From Pseudomonas entomophila (GTDB lineage Bacteria > Pseudomonadota > Gammaproteobacteria > Pseudomonadales > Pseudomonadaceae): a stretch of 64,000 nt of DNA. The stretch covers positions 1-64,000 of the forward strand of contig NZ_JAAMQI010000011.1 in the NCBI RefSeq assembly GCF_013523165.1, in the 5' to 3' direction. Position 1 is the stretch's first letter; each line of letters opens with the position of its first letter. The notes under the pieces were generated by a model. That model had not been told where the DNA came from. It saw nothing but the letters and a program-made list of their open reading frames with translations, and searched no databases. Positions 17,886 through 26,257 of this stretch are shown here, piece by piece. The translations under genes were made by a program, and so were the position numbers.

Positions 17886-18527
17886 ATGACCATCACCCGA
17901 AAGCTCTCCCGTACCGACATGGCCCAGCGTGTGGCTGCCGACATCCAGGAAGGTGCCTACGTGAACCTGGGCATCGGCGCGCCGACCCTGGTAGCCAACT
18001 ACCTGGGCGACAAGGAAGTGTTCCTGCACAGCGAGAACGGCCTGTTGGGCATGGGCCCCAGCCCGGCGCCAGGCGAAGAAGACGACGACCTGATCAACGC
18101 CGGCAAGCAGCACGTGACGCTGCTGACCGGTGGCGCCTACTTCCACCATGCCGACTCGTTCTCGATGATGCGTGGCGGTCACCTGGACATCGCCGTGCTG
18201 GGCGCTTTCCAGGTCTCGGTCAAGGGGGACCTGGCCAACTGGCACACCGGCGCGGAGGGCTCGATCCCGGCCGTGGGCGGCGCGATGGACCTGGCCACCG
18301 GTGCGCGCCAGGTGTTCGTGATGATGGACCACCTGACCAAGACCGGCGAGAGCAAGCTGGTGCCTGAATGCACTTACCCGCTGACCGGCATTGGCTGCGT
18401 GAGCCGTATCTACACCGACCTGGCCGTGCTGGACGTGACCCCCGAGGGGCTGAAGGTGGTCGAGATCTGCGCGGACGTGACGTTCGAGGCGTTGCAGGCA
18501 CTCAGTGGCGTGCCGCTGATCGCGTGA
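17886..18527 (+). CDS. pcaJ: 3-oxoadipate CoA-transferase, beta subunit
   Basis: A 213-residue beta subunit carrying the catalytic glutamate in the S-E-N-G motif (E50, 'HSENGLLGMGP') that forms the glutamyl-CoA thioester. 'GIGAPTLVANYL' and 'KLVPECTYPLTG' are the expected family stretches. It forms a heteromer with PcaI. It starts eight bases after pcaI and ends 19 bases before a terminator hairpin. No other pca gene (pcaBDCF) is in the window. Confidence 0.95.
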   Translation: MTITRKLSRTDMAQRVAADIQEGAYVNLGIGAPTLVANYLGDKEVFLHSENGLLGMGPSPAPGEEDDDLINAGKQHVTLLTGGAYFHHADSFSMMRGGHLDIAVLGAFQVSVKGDLANWHTGAEGSIPAVGGAMDLATGARQVFVMMDHLTKTGESKLVPECTYPLTGIGCVSRIYTDLAVLDVTPEGLKVVEICADVTFEALQALSGVPLIA

Positions 18528-18546
18528 CCGGTGGTTCCCGGCACGA

Positions 18547-18575
18547 ACGGGCCAGCAGTGCTGGCCCGTCTTTCA
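18547..18575. terminator. intrinsic terminator after pcaIJ
   Basis: A perfect stem with arms ACGGGCCAGCA / TGCTGGCCCGT and a short loop, followed by CTTTC. It lies between pcaJ and the convergent alpha/beta hydrolase gene (stop at 18586) and could stop transcription from both sides, though the T-run is short. Confidence 0.75.
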
Positions 18576-18585
18576 ACGGGAAGCG

Positions 18586-19467
18586 TCATTCCTTGTCTGC
18601 ATAGACCCGCTTGGCGAACGCGGCAATTGCGTCGGCCATTTCCTTGGGTTTCTCGGGCGCCAGCGCATGGCCTGCCCCGGCGATGACCTGGTGCTGCACA
18701 CGTTCCCCCAGCATGGACTTGAGGATGTTGGGAATGACGACGGCATCCTTCTCGGCCTGCAGGTCCAGGATCGGCACGGTGTCCCCGGCAGACCAGTAGC
18801 TGTCGACCGGCGTGCTGTCGCGGGCATGATCCTGGGCCACATGAGTGTCGTGATACCAGCCGGGCAGCCACGCCCGCGCATCGTTGCCAGGGGCGAAGAA
18901 GGCCATTTTCAGGTACTTGAGGCGCTGGGCTTCGGGCAGTGCCTGATTGCCAGCCCCTTTGATGGCCTCGACCATCCTGCCATAGGGCTTCTCGGACGAG
19001 CCCGGTGGCAACTTGCCGATCGAGGCCGCCGCCAGCACCACGCCTTTCACCAGGTCCGGGCGATCGACCGCCAGCACACGTGCAGGCTGGCTGCCCCAGG
19101 CATGGCCCACGACGATCGCGGGACCGGTGTGCGCCTTGTCCATCACCAGTGCCACGTCGTCGGCGAAGTCATGCAGGGTGGGCGCCGCCATGGGCGCCCG
19201 GCTGCCGTTGACGCCACGCGGCTCGGGGCGGATGACGCGGTAGCCGTCGTCGGCCAGGTACTCGGCGACGCGGTCATAGTCATGGGCGCCGCGGCCTTTG
19301 GACGGGAGGATGACGATGGGCTTGCCAGCCCCCTGCACCAGTGCCTCGATATGAACATCGCCTTTGCTGGCCGTGAGGACGGACACCTTCTGCTCGGCGT
19401 GAACGAACGCACTGGCCAGGCAGACGCCAAGCAGCGTCAGTGAAGTCGCAATGTGGGTAGAGCGCAT
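18586..19467 (-). CDS. exported alpha/beta-hydrolase-fold protein, nucleophile replaced by Ala (GHAWG)
   Basis: A 293-residue alpha/beta hydrolase with a signal peptide (cleavage likely after 'FVHA', residue 24). The fold is clear: oxyanion strand 'IVILPSKGRGAHDYDRV', Asp at D241 ('AEKDAVV') and His at H267 ('GAGHAL'). The nucleophile elbow reads G121-H-A123-W-G125, so the expected Ser/Asp/Cys is Ala. A paralogue at 26254-27153 has the same feature. It may be a non-hydrolytic lyase, a binding protein, or use another residue. Upstream of the ATG an A-rich ATAACAACAAAA motif precedes the ribosome-binding site, a likely Crc/Hfq site. Confidence 0.85.
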   Translation of the reverse strand: MRSTHIATSLTLLGVCLASAFVHAEQKVSVLTASKGDVHIEALVQGAGKPIVILPSKGRGAHDYDRVAEYLADDGYRVIRPEPRGVNGSRAPMAAPTLHDFADDVALVMDKAHTGPAIVVGHAWGSQPARVLAVDRPDLVKGVVLAAASIGKLPPGSSEKPYGRMVEAIKGAGNQALPEAQRLKYLKMAFFAPGNDARAWLPGWYHDTHVAQDHARDSTPVDSYWSAGDTVPILDLQAEKDAVVIPNILKSMLGERVQHQVIAGAGHALAPEKPKEMADAIAAFAKRVYADKE

Positions 19468-19602
19468 AGTCTGTGCCTTTTGTTGTTATCTGAGCGGCGA
19501 GGCCGAGGTCGGCCCCGCTGTCAGCCTATGCGTTTGCCCACCGGTGACAAATACCGTGTGGCGATGGCTCGCCATGACCGTTGGGCATGGCTTTGGTGCG
19601 CC

Positions 19603-20529
19603 TCACTGCTCCAGCCAGTGCGTGGCGTCCTTCCAGGCGCCGACCGTGACCAGTTCCTCCAGGGTCTCCAGCAGGATCTTTTCGTAGCTCAACGCCAGCC
19701 GGGAGCTGCGCCGCTCGCGCAGTCGCGTCAGCGAGACGGTCGAGCGGATGCCCGGGCGCTCGATGGCATGACCGACCAGGGTATGCTCGCTCATGTCCTG
19801 CTGGACGGCGGCATGGGCGAGGATCGAATAGCCGAGCCCTTCGGCGACCAGGCGCTTGGTCAGGCTGACGCTGTCGACCTCGAGCACGATGTTCAGGCGC
19901 ACGGCGTTCTGCGCGGCGATCTGCTCCACCAGCCGACGGTTGCTGTGGGGCAGCCCCGGCAGGATCAACGGGAAATCACCCAGCGCCGCCAGGCGTACGT
20001 TGCGTGGTGCCTCGCCGGGTGGGCCGACCAGCACCATTCGTTCGCTGAACAGGGGCCGCACGTCGAAGGCATCGATCAAGGGTTGGTTGTAGACCACCGC
20101 CACATCGATGCGGCCCTCCAGCAGCCACTCCTGCAGGGAGGTGCTGAGCCCTTCGAGCGCATGGAGCGATGCCCGTGGCCAGCGCGCCTTGAACGTGCGG
20201 ATCAGTTGCGGCCCGACGATCGAGCCAATTGCCGGTGGCAGCCCGATGGCCAGGTGCCCGCGCTCCTCGTCCGCGCTGTTGCGTACGTGGTCCGTCGTCT
20301 CTTCCAGGTAGCGCAGCATCATCTCCGCGCGCTCCAGCAAGCGGGCGCCGGCTGCCGTCAGCTCGACCCCTCGCCCGTGACGGGTGAACAGCTCGACCTT
20401 GAGCTGCTCCTCCAGCTTGGCGATCTGTCGGCTGAGCGCCGGTTGGGCGATGAACAGTTCTTTGGCCGCCCGGGTGAATCCACCGCACTGGGCGACTTTG
20501 ACGAAGGAACGCAGCTCACGAATATCCAC
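19603..20529 (-). CDS. LysR-family transcriptional regulator
   Basis: A 308-residue LysR protein with an N-terminal winged helix-turn-helix (VDIRELRSFVKVAQCGGFTRAAKELFIAQPALSRQI) and a periplasmic-binding-protein-like effector domain. I set the start at the GTG at 20529, because the family begins exactly here; the upstream extension to 20676 is not family sequence. It is divergent from the DctA-type transporter gene, and two palindromic T-N11-A boxes lie between them, so it probably regulates the 20.7-28.4 kb arm and itself. Confidence 0.9.
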   Translation of the reverse strand: MDIRELRSFVKVAQCGGFTRAAKELFIAQPALSRQIAKLEEQLKVELFTRHGRGVELTAAGARLLERAEMMLRYLEETTDHVRNSADEERGHLAIGLPPAIGSIVGPQLIRTFKARWPRASLHALEGLSTSLQEWLLEGRIDVAVVYNQPLIDAFDVRPLFSERMVLVGPPGEAPRNVRLAALGDFPLILPGLPHSNRRLVEQIAAQNAVRLNIVLEVDSVSLTKRLVAEGLGYSILAHAAVQQDMSEHTLVGHAIERPGIRSTVSLTRLRERRSSRLALSYEKILLETLEELVTVGAWKDATHWLEQ

Positions 20530-20540
20530 TTTCGACTCCC

Positions 20541-20619
20541 ATGCTCTGACGGCATAGCTTTTTATCAAAATAAGGTTTTTGCGCGGACTACGCCAGAACT
20601 CTATGCTCGGCTCCAATAG
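20541..20619. promoter_or_regulatory. two candidate LysR boxes
   Basis: ATGC-N7-GCAT (20541-20555) and CTAT-N11-ATAG (20601-20619) are dyads that each fit the LysR T-N11-A rule. The first is 12 bases upstream of the regulator's GTG, fitting autoregulation, and the second about 80 bases upstream of the DctA-type gene. An A-rich AAGAACAA (20659-20666), Crc/Hfq-like, lies between the second box and the transporter start. Confidence 0.5.
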
Positions 20620-20696
20620 CTGGGCAGGCGGGAATGGCCGCCCCTGCTGGCGAACCACAAGAACAATGACGCCCACCCCAAGGGCGAGGACTCACC

Positions 20697-22049
20697 ATGA
20701 ACCAGTTGAAGAAGCTCCACGTCCAGGTGCTGATCGCACTCGTTGCTGCCGTCATCCTCGGTTTCGCCGCGCCTGCCTGGGCCACGGCCATGAAACCGCT
20801 GGGGCAGGCCTTCATCGCCCTGCTGAAAATGATGCTCGCGCCCATCGTCTTCGTGACCCTGGTGCACGGGCTCACCCATGTCCAGGACATGCGCAAGCTG
20901 GGTCGGCTGGGCATCAAGTCACTGCTCTACTTCGAGGTCGTCAGCACGGTCGCAATGCTGATCGGCTTCGTGCTGGTCAACGTCGTCGAGCCCGGTGTCG
21001 GGCTGCACGCGACCGGGATGCAAGAGCCCGCCGCGGCGATCAAGGCCACCGCGGCCGCCGGTGAGGTCTCCATCGTCACCTACCTGCTCAGCCTGATCCC
21101 GCACACCCTCGTCGATGCGTTCGCCAAGGGCGACATCATCCAGGTTCTGCTGATCTCGGTGCTGGCCGGCATCGCCATTAATCGCACCTGCGGACCGGAG
21201 TCGGTGGCCGTGCGGGCAATCGACGAAGCCCAGACCATCCTGTTCAAGATGCTCGGCTTCATCATGAAGCTGGCGCCGCTCGGTGCCTTCGGCGCCATGG
21301 CCGCCGCCATCGGCAGCTACGGGGGCGACACCCTCCTCTACCTGCTCAAGCTCATCGGCGTGTACTACGCCGCCTCGCTACTGTTCGTGTTCGGTGTGCT
21401 GGGCACCATCAGCTGGTCGGTGGGCCTGCCGTTCATGGCCGTGCTGCGGTTGATTCGCGATGAGATCCTGCTGGTCTTCGGCACCGCGTCGGGCGAAGTC
21501 GCCTTCCCGCGCCTGATCGAGAAGCTCAAGCGCACGGGCTGCGACGACGTGGTCGTCGGGTTCGTGCTGCCAGCAGGCTACAGCTTCAACCTGGACGGCA
21601 CCGCCATCTACATGGCCATCGCCATCGGCTTCATCGCCCAGGCCACGGACACGCCGTTCTCCTTGTGGCAGCAAGCCGGGCTGCTGGCCATCCTCAGCAT
21701 CACCTCCAAGGGCGGCACCACCGTCGCCGGCGGTGCGTTCATCAAGCTGGCGGCCACGCTGCAGTCCGTCCATACCCTGCCGTTGAGCGGCCTGGGCCTG
21801 CTGTTCGGGATCGACCGCATCATGGCCACCGCGACCGCACTGACCAACATCGTCGGCAACACCGTCGCGGTCTTCGCCATCGCCCGCTGGGAGGGTGCGT
21901 TCGACCCGGCCGCGTTCGAACGCGAAACGGGTCGAGCCCCCGGCCGTAGCCTGCTGCGCCCCTCGCAGGGCAGCGTCGCCCGGGCCGTCGCGCCCGAGAC
22001 GACACCCACGCCCCACGCCCACGTCGAATCGCACACCCAGCACTCCTGA
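20697..22049 (+). CDS. DctA-type dicarboxylate/amino acid:cation symporter
   Basis: A 450-residue transporter of the DAACS family (DctA/GltP). Family motifs include the re-entrant loop motif 'SKGGTTVAGGAFI', the substrate/Na+ motif 'NLDGT', and 'ATATALTNIVGNTVAV' in the last helices. These use Na+ or H+ to take up C4-dicarboxylates or acidic amino acids; the position at the head of a catabolic operon suggests an organic acid substrate. The C-terminal 45 residues are polar and His/Thr-rich. The next gene starts 11 bases after the stop. Confidence 0.92.
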   Translation: MNQLKKLHVQVLIALVAAVILGFAAPAWATAMKPLGQAFIALLKMMLAPIVFVTLVHGLTHVQDMRKLGRLGIKSLLYFEVVSTVAMLIGFVLVNVVEPGVGLHATGMQEPAAAIKATAAAGEVSIVTYLLSLIPHTLVDAFAKGDIIQVLLISVLAGIAINRTCGPESVAVRAIDEAQTILFKMLGFIMKLAPLGAFGAMAAAIGSYGGDTLLYLLKLIGVYYAASLLFVFGVLGTISWSVGLPFMAVLRLIRDEILLVFGTASGEVAFPRLIEKLKRTGCDDVVVGFVLPAGYSFNLDGTAIYMAIAIGFIAQATDTPFSLWQQAGLLAILSITSKGGTTVAGGAFIKLAATLQSVHTLPLSGLGLLFGIDRIMATATALTNIVGNTVAVFAIARWEGAFDPAAFERETGRAPGRSLLRPSQGSVARAVAPETTPTPHAHVESHTQHS

Positions 22050-22060
22050 CAGGAATGGCC

Positions 22061-22639
22061 ATGAACCGCTTGCCCCCGATAGACCCGCATCACCTGAACG
22101 AGGCGCAACGCGCCGTCTACGACCGTATCGCGAACGGCCCGAGAAAGGGCGTACGCGGCCCCCTCGCCATCTGGCTTCATCGCCCGGAGATGGCCGAGTG
22201 TGCCCAGGCCCTGGGGCGCTATTGCCGCTACGACAGCTGCCTGGAACCGCGTCTGTCCGAGCTGGCCATCCTGCTCATGGGGCGTCACTGGCTGGCGGAG
22301 TACGAGTGGGCGGCCCACAAGCCCTTCGCCCTGGAGGCTGGCCTGGCGCCGGCGATCATCGATGCGATTCTCGATGGTGAAGCGCCCACGTTCACCCGCC
22401 CCGACGAAGCCTTGGTGTATCGCTTCATTCGTGAACTCCACGACACCCGCAACGTCAGCGACGAGCTCTACCAAGCCTTCACGGCGCTGCTGGGCGACGA
22501 GGCCGCCGTCGACCTGGTGGCCATCGCCGGTTACTACACCCTGATTTCCATGACCATTAAGGTATTCGAGGTGCCGCCACCGGCCGGTGTCGCACCCGAA
22601 CTGCCGACTCCATCGCATCGAGGATCACAGCATGACTGA
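22061..22639 (+). CDS. carboxymuconolactone decarboxylase-family protein
   Basis: A 192-residue AhpD/CMD-fold protein. The region 'LSELAILLMGRHWLAEYEWAAHKPFA' gives the Glu and His of the CMD active site, but it lacks the CxxC pair used by AhpD peroxidases, so it is closer to true decarboxylase/isomerase-type members. It may act on a cyclic acid or lactone. The start at 22061 is preferred because AGGA lies six bases upstream; an ATG at 22055 overlaps it. It overlaps the SDR gene by eight bases, so the two are coupled. Confidence 0.85.
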   Translation: MNRLPPIDPHHLNEAQRAVYDRIANGPRKGVRGPLAIWLHRPEMAECAQALGRYCRYDSCLEPRLSELAILLMGRHWLAEYEWAAHKPFALEAGLAPAIIDAILDGEAPTFTRPDEALVYRFIRELHDTRNVSDELYQAFTALLGDEAAVDLVAIAGYYTLISMTIKVFEVPPPAGVAPELPTPSHRGSQHD

Positions 22640-23450
22640 AGTCATTCCAACCAGCGACCGTCTGAAGGGCAAGGTCGCCATCGTCACCGGCGCCGGCTGC
22701 GTGGGCGCCGGCTGGGGCAATGGCCGGGCCGTGGCCGTGTTGTTCGCACTGGCAGGCGCCAAGGTGTTCGCGGTCGACCGTGACCTGGGCGCCATGGAAG
22801 AAACATTGGGTCGCATCCGCGAGGCCGGAGGCGAAGTGACGCCGTATGCCTGCGACGTGACCGACAGTGCGGCCGTGGCGGCCATGGTGAAGGCCTGCAC
22901 GGCCGCCTATGGCACGGTCGACATCCTGGTGAACAACGTCGGGGGCTCGGCGGCAGGCGGTGCCGTGGCCTTGGCCGAAGACACCTTCGACGCCCAGATC
23001 GCCCTGAACCTGAAAAGCGTGTACCTGACCTGCAAGCACGTCCTTCCCGTGATGGAGTCCCAGGGCAGCGGCGCGATCGTCAACACCGCCTCGACGTCCG
23101 GCATCCGCTTCACCGGCTCGGCGCAGGTGGCCTACGCCGCGAGCAAGGCCGGCGTCATCCAGCTCGGCCGTGTGACCGCAGTGGAATACGCGCCCAAGGG
23201 GATCCGCGTCAACACCGTGGTGCCCGGCCAGCTGCACACCCCGATGGTCGAGGTCCGCCTGGCAGGCCAGCGCACCGGCGGCGACGTGAACAAACTGCTC
23301 GACTCGCGCCTGGCACGTATCCCCCTGGGTTTCATGGGCGATGGACGTGACACCGCGTACGCCGCGCTCTACCTGGCCAGCGACGAGTCGCGCTTCGTCA
23401 CGGGCACGGAGATCGTGGTGGACGGCGGCATGACCGTGCGCTGCGGCTGA
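22632..23450 (+). CDS. short-chain dehydrogenase/reductase
   Basis: A 272-residue classical SDR: dinucleotide motif in 'VTGAGCVGAGWGNGRA' (extended glycine loop), 'NNVGG' after strand 4, and catalytic Ser (TASTSG) with Y-x3-K ('YAASK'). It should oxidise a secondary alcohol or reduce a ketone with NAD(P)(H). The start at 22632 lies inside the end of the CMD-like gene. A hairpin (AGGGGCC/GGCCCCT, 23457-23478) follows the stop and could partly separate it from the next gene. Confidence 0.92.
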   Translation: MTEVIPTSDRLKGKVAIVTGAGCVGAGWGNGRAVAVLFALAGAKVFAVDRDLGAMEETLGRIREAGGEVTPYACDVTDSAAVAAMVKACTAAYGTVDILVNNVGGSAAGGAVALAEDTFDAQIALNLKSVYLTCKHVLPVMESQGSGAIVNTASTSGIRFTGSAQVAYAASKAGVIQLGRVTAVEYAPKGIRVNTVVPGQLHTPMVEVRLAGQRTGGDVNKLLDSRLARIPLGFMGDGRDTAYAALYLASDESRFVTGTEIVVDGGMTVRCG

Positions 23451-23509
23451 TTTCGAAGGGGCCCGCCCAGAGGCCCCTCTCCCCTCGACAACGACGAGAG
23501 CCAGCGATC

Positions 23510-24454
23510 ATGGATGAGCTTCTCTGCGCCCAGGCGTCACGTCGCCTGTTCATCAAGCAAACGGCAGTCGCTGCAATGGGCATCTCCCTGTTCGGCGGCA
23601 TGATCCATCAGACAATCGGAGCTACCATGTCCAGCCCAACCACCGTATCCGGAAGGTGGGATTGCCATACCCATCTCTACGGGCCCTGGGAACGTTTCCC
23701 ACTTCCTGCCAACGCGGCCTACACGCCCGAGCCTGCGCCATTCAGCGCTCTGCTGGCGCTGCACCGACGTCTAGGCATCGAGCACGGCGTGCTGGTCCAG
23801 GCAGCGCCCTACGGCACCGATCACAGTGCCATCCTGGCCGCCATCGCCGAGAGTGGCGGCCGTTACCGCGGTGTCGGCCTGATCGACGAGACCACCACCG
23901 AGTCGCACTTGCAAGCGCTGCACGACGGTGGGCTGCGGGGCATCCGGTTCAACCTGATGGGGCATCTGCCCGGTGCACGCGACCCACGCAAACTGCGGCA
24001 ACTGGCCGAGCGTGTCGCGCCCTTCGGCTGGCATGTGCTGGTCCATGGGGAGCTGACTACCCTGCTGCCGTTTCTGGACCAGTGGAAGGACCTCGAGACG
24101 CCGCTGGTCATCGATCACATGGCGCGCCCGGATCTCACCCAGCCCGTCGATCACGATGCACTGGCCGCGCTGAAGAACCACCTGGACCATCCAGGCCGCT
24201 GGATCAAGCTGTCTGGTATCGATCGCGCCATGCAAGGCCAGCCGGGACCCTGGCCACAGGCGCTGCACCACGTTCGCACGCTGCTGGCGTATGCGCCGGA
24301 CCGCGCGATCTGGGGCTCGGACTGGCCGCACCCGAACATCAAGGGCGCACCACCGGATGACACGCAGTTGCTCGCGTTCATCGAGCAGGTCTGTGACAGC
24401 GCGGCGCTGAAACAGGCCGTGCTGGTCGACAACCCGGTCCGCTTGTACCGCTGA
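23510..24454 (+). CDS. amidohydrolase, 2-pyrone-4,6-dicarboxylate hydrolase-like
   Basis: A 314-residue amidohydrolase of the LigI type. Metal and catalytic residues are seen in 'WDCHTHLYGP' (HxH), 'LVHGE', 'VIDHMARP' and 'WGSDWPHPN' (Asp). Such enzymes open lactone rings. The N-terminal 38 residues carry a twin-arginine-like stretch (SRRLFIKQTAVAAMGISLFGG), implying export, but an internal ATG at 23627 with GGAG five bases before it gives a cytoplasmic form of 275 residues. Either or both could be made. It is followed 32 bases later by an SMP-30 lactonase, another ring-opening enzyme. Confidence 0.87.
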   Translation: MDELLCAQASRRLFIKQTAVAAMGISLFGGMIHQTIGATMSSPTTVSGRWDCHTHLYGPWERFPLPANAAYTPEPAPFSALLALHRRLGIEHGVLVQAAPYGTDHSAILAAIAESGGRYRGVGLIDETTTESHLQALHDGGLRGIRFNLMGHLPGARDPRKLRQLAERVAPFGWHVLVHGELTTLLPFLDQWKDLETPLVIDHMARPDLTQPVDHDALAALKNHLDHPGRWIKLSGIDRAMQGQPGPWPQALHHVRTLLAYAPDRAIWGSDWPHPNIKGAPPDDTQLLAFIEQVCDSAALKQAVLVDNPVRLYR

Positions 24455-24486
24455 GCCTTCGGCTCACCGACTGAGGGAAACGAACG

Positions 24487-25422
24487 ATGGACGATAGAGA
24501 TTGGCGTCCAAGCCCCCGTGTGCCTGATCCAGCCGTACGGGAGCTTGATCCACGCTTTGCACACTACCGACTCGCCCACGCGAAGATCGAACGCCTGGGC
24601 GGCGGCCTACGCTGGGCAGAAGGGCCGGTCTGGTTCGCCGACGGCCGCTACCTGCTGCTCACCGACCTGCCCAACGACCGCATCCTGCGCTGGGACGAGG
24701 CCACCGGAGCCCTGGGCGTGTATCGCCAACCGGCCCACCAGGCCAATGGCATGACCCGTGATCGGCAAGGCCGCCTGCTGGTCTGCGAACACGGTGGGCG
24801 ACGTGTCACGCGCACGGAATACGACGGCAGCATCACCGTGCTGGCGAGTCATTTCGAGGGCCAGCCGCTCAACTCACCGAACGACATCGTGGTGAAGTCG
24901 GATGACAGCATCTGGTTCACCGACCCGCCGTTCGGCCTGGTCAGCGACTACATGGGACGCCAGGGCGAAGCAGCGCTGCCGGCCAACGTGTACTGCCTGA
25001 CGCCGGACGGGACGCTTCGCTGCGTGGCAGAAGACCTCGAAGGCCCCAACGGTCTGGCGTTCTCGCCGGATGAAAAGACCCTCTACCTGGTCGAGTCCAG
25101 AGCCCGCCCGCGCCGCATCGTGGCGTACAGCGTCGATGAGCACCCTCGGCTCAGCGGGCGCCGGACATTGATCGATGCAGGCACCGGCCTGCCCGACGGC
25201 ATACGCCTGGACGTCGATGGCAACCTGTGGTGCGGCTGGGGTGCCCATGAGCCTGGCCTGGACGGGGTGCGGGTGTTCGCACCCGATGGCACCCCGATCG
25301 GACACATCGACCTGCCGGAACGCTGCGCCAACCTCTGCTTCGGCGGCCCACGACGCAATCGCCTGCTGATGGCCTCCACCACCTCGTTGTATGCGTTGTT
25401 CGTCAACACTCGCGGCGCCTGA
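24487..25422 (+). CDS. SMP-30/gluconolactonase-family lactonase
   Basis: A 311-residue six-bladed beta-propeller. The metal ligands of the family are present: Glu in 'RWAEGPVWF', Asn in 'LNSPNDIVVKSD' and 'GPNGLAFSPD', and Asp in 'PDGIRLDVDGNLW'. It should hydrolyse a lactone using Ca2+ or Zn2+. No signal peptide is seen. It sits between the amidohydrolase and an orphan binding protein gene in one operon. Confidence 0.9.
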   Translation: MDDRDWRPSPRVPDPAVRELDPRFAHYRLAHAKIERLGGGLRWAEGPVWFADGRYLLLTDLPNDRILRWDEATGALGVYRQPAHQANGMTRDRQGRLLVCEHGGRRVTRTEYDGSITVLASHFEGQPLNSPNDIVVKSDDSIWFTDPPFGLVSDYMGRQGEAALPANVYCLTPDGTLRCVAEDLEGPNGLAFSPDEKTLYLVESRARPRRIVAYSVDEHPRLSGRRTLIDAGTGLPDGIRLDVDGNLWCGWGAHEPGLDGVRVFAPDGTPIGHIDLPERCANLCFGGPRRNRLLMASTTSLYALFVNTRGA

Positions 25423-25447
25423 AGGTGCCCCCCAGGAAGGTAGCTCC

Positions 25448-26257
25448 ATGAAAAAAACAAGATCTGCTCCGCTGTTGCTCTCCACGGGCCTTGCAAGCCT
25501 GCTGACCCTCTCTGCCGGTGTCGAGGCTTCCGAGCTCAACGTCATCGCGAGCGGTGCGTTGAAGGGGGCCATGGCCCAGCTGCAACCGGCGTACGAAAGG
25601 GCCAGTGGCACTACCCTCAACATCAGTTGGGGACCTTCGATGGGCGATTCTCCGGAGTCCATACCGCAGAGGATCAGGCACAAGGAGCCCATGGACCTGG
25701 CCATCATGGCCGGCGAAACCCTGGACCTGCTAGGCCCGACCGGTGTGTTCGACCTGTCGACGCGTCGCGAAATCGCCGACTCCCGAATCGGCGTCGGCGT
25801 GCCGAAGGGCCATCCACACGCGGATGTGTCGACGGTGTCAGCCTTGCGTACGGCGCTGCTGGGCGCTGACAGGATCGCCTATTCACAAGGCGCCAGTGGC
25901 GTCTACATCCGCACCGAGCTCTTCACGCGCCTGGGCATCGCCGATCAGGTCAGGCACAAGACCGTCGAGATCCAAGGCAAGGAGCTGGTGGGCACGGCGC
26001 TCGCCCGCGGCGAGGCGGACATCGGCATGCAGCAGATCAGCGAGCTGAAGGTGACGCCTGGCGTGGACTACCTGGGCCCGCTGCCCGACGAGTTGCAGAA
26101 GGTCAGCCGCTTCTTTGCCGCCGTGGCGAGCAACACGGACAACGCCGCTGCCGCGCGTGGGTTCATCGCCTACCTCAACAGTGCCGAAGCCCACACGCTG
26201 CTCGAGCAGAGCGGTCTCGAGCCGGCCTCCTCCTCCACTGCCCAAGGAAAACAATGA
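25448..26257 (+). CDS. orphan ModA-like periplasmic binding protein
   Basis: A 269-residue protein with a signal peptide (MKKTRSAPLLLSTGLASLLT..., cut near residue 26) and a type II binding-protein fold similar to ModA ('ELNVIASGALKGAMAQLQPAYERASG', 'GVYIRTELFTRLGIAD', 'GEADIGMQQISEL'). No ModBC-type permease or ATPase lies nearby, so it may deliver its ligand to another transporter or act as a sensor. The first codons are A-rich (ATGAAAAAAACAA), a possible Crc/Hfq contact. Its stop overlaps the next start (ATGATGA), so it is coupled to the second GHAWG protein. Confidence 0.85.
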   Translation: MKKTRSAPLLLSTGLASLLTLSAGVEASELNVIASGALKGAMAQLQPAYERASGTTLNISWGPSMGDSPESIPQRIRHKEPMDLAIMAGETLDLLGPTGVFDLSTRREIADSRIGVGVPKGHPHADVSTVSALRTALLGADRIAYSQGASGVYIRTELFTRLGIADQVRHKTVEIQGKELVGTALARGEADIGMQQISELKVTPGVDYLGPLPDELQKVSRFFAAVASNTDNAAAARGFIAYLNSAEAHTLLEQSGLEPASSSTAQGKQ

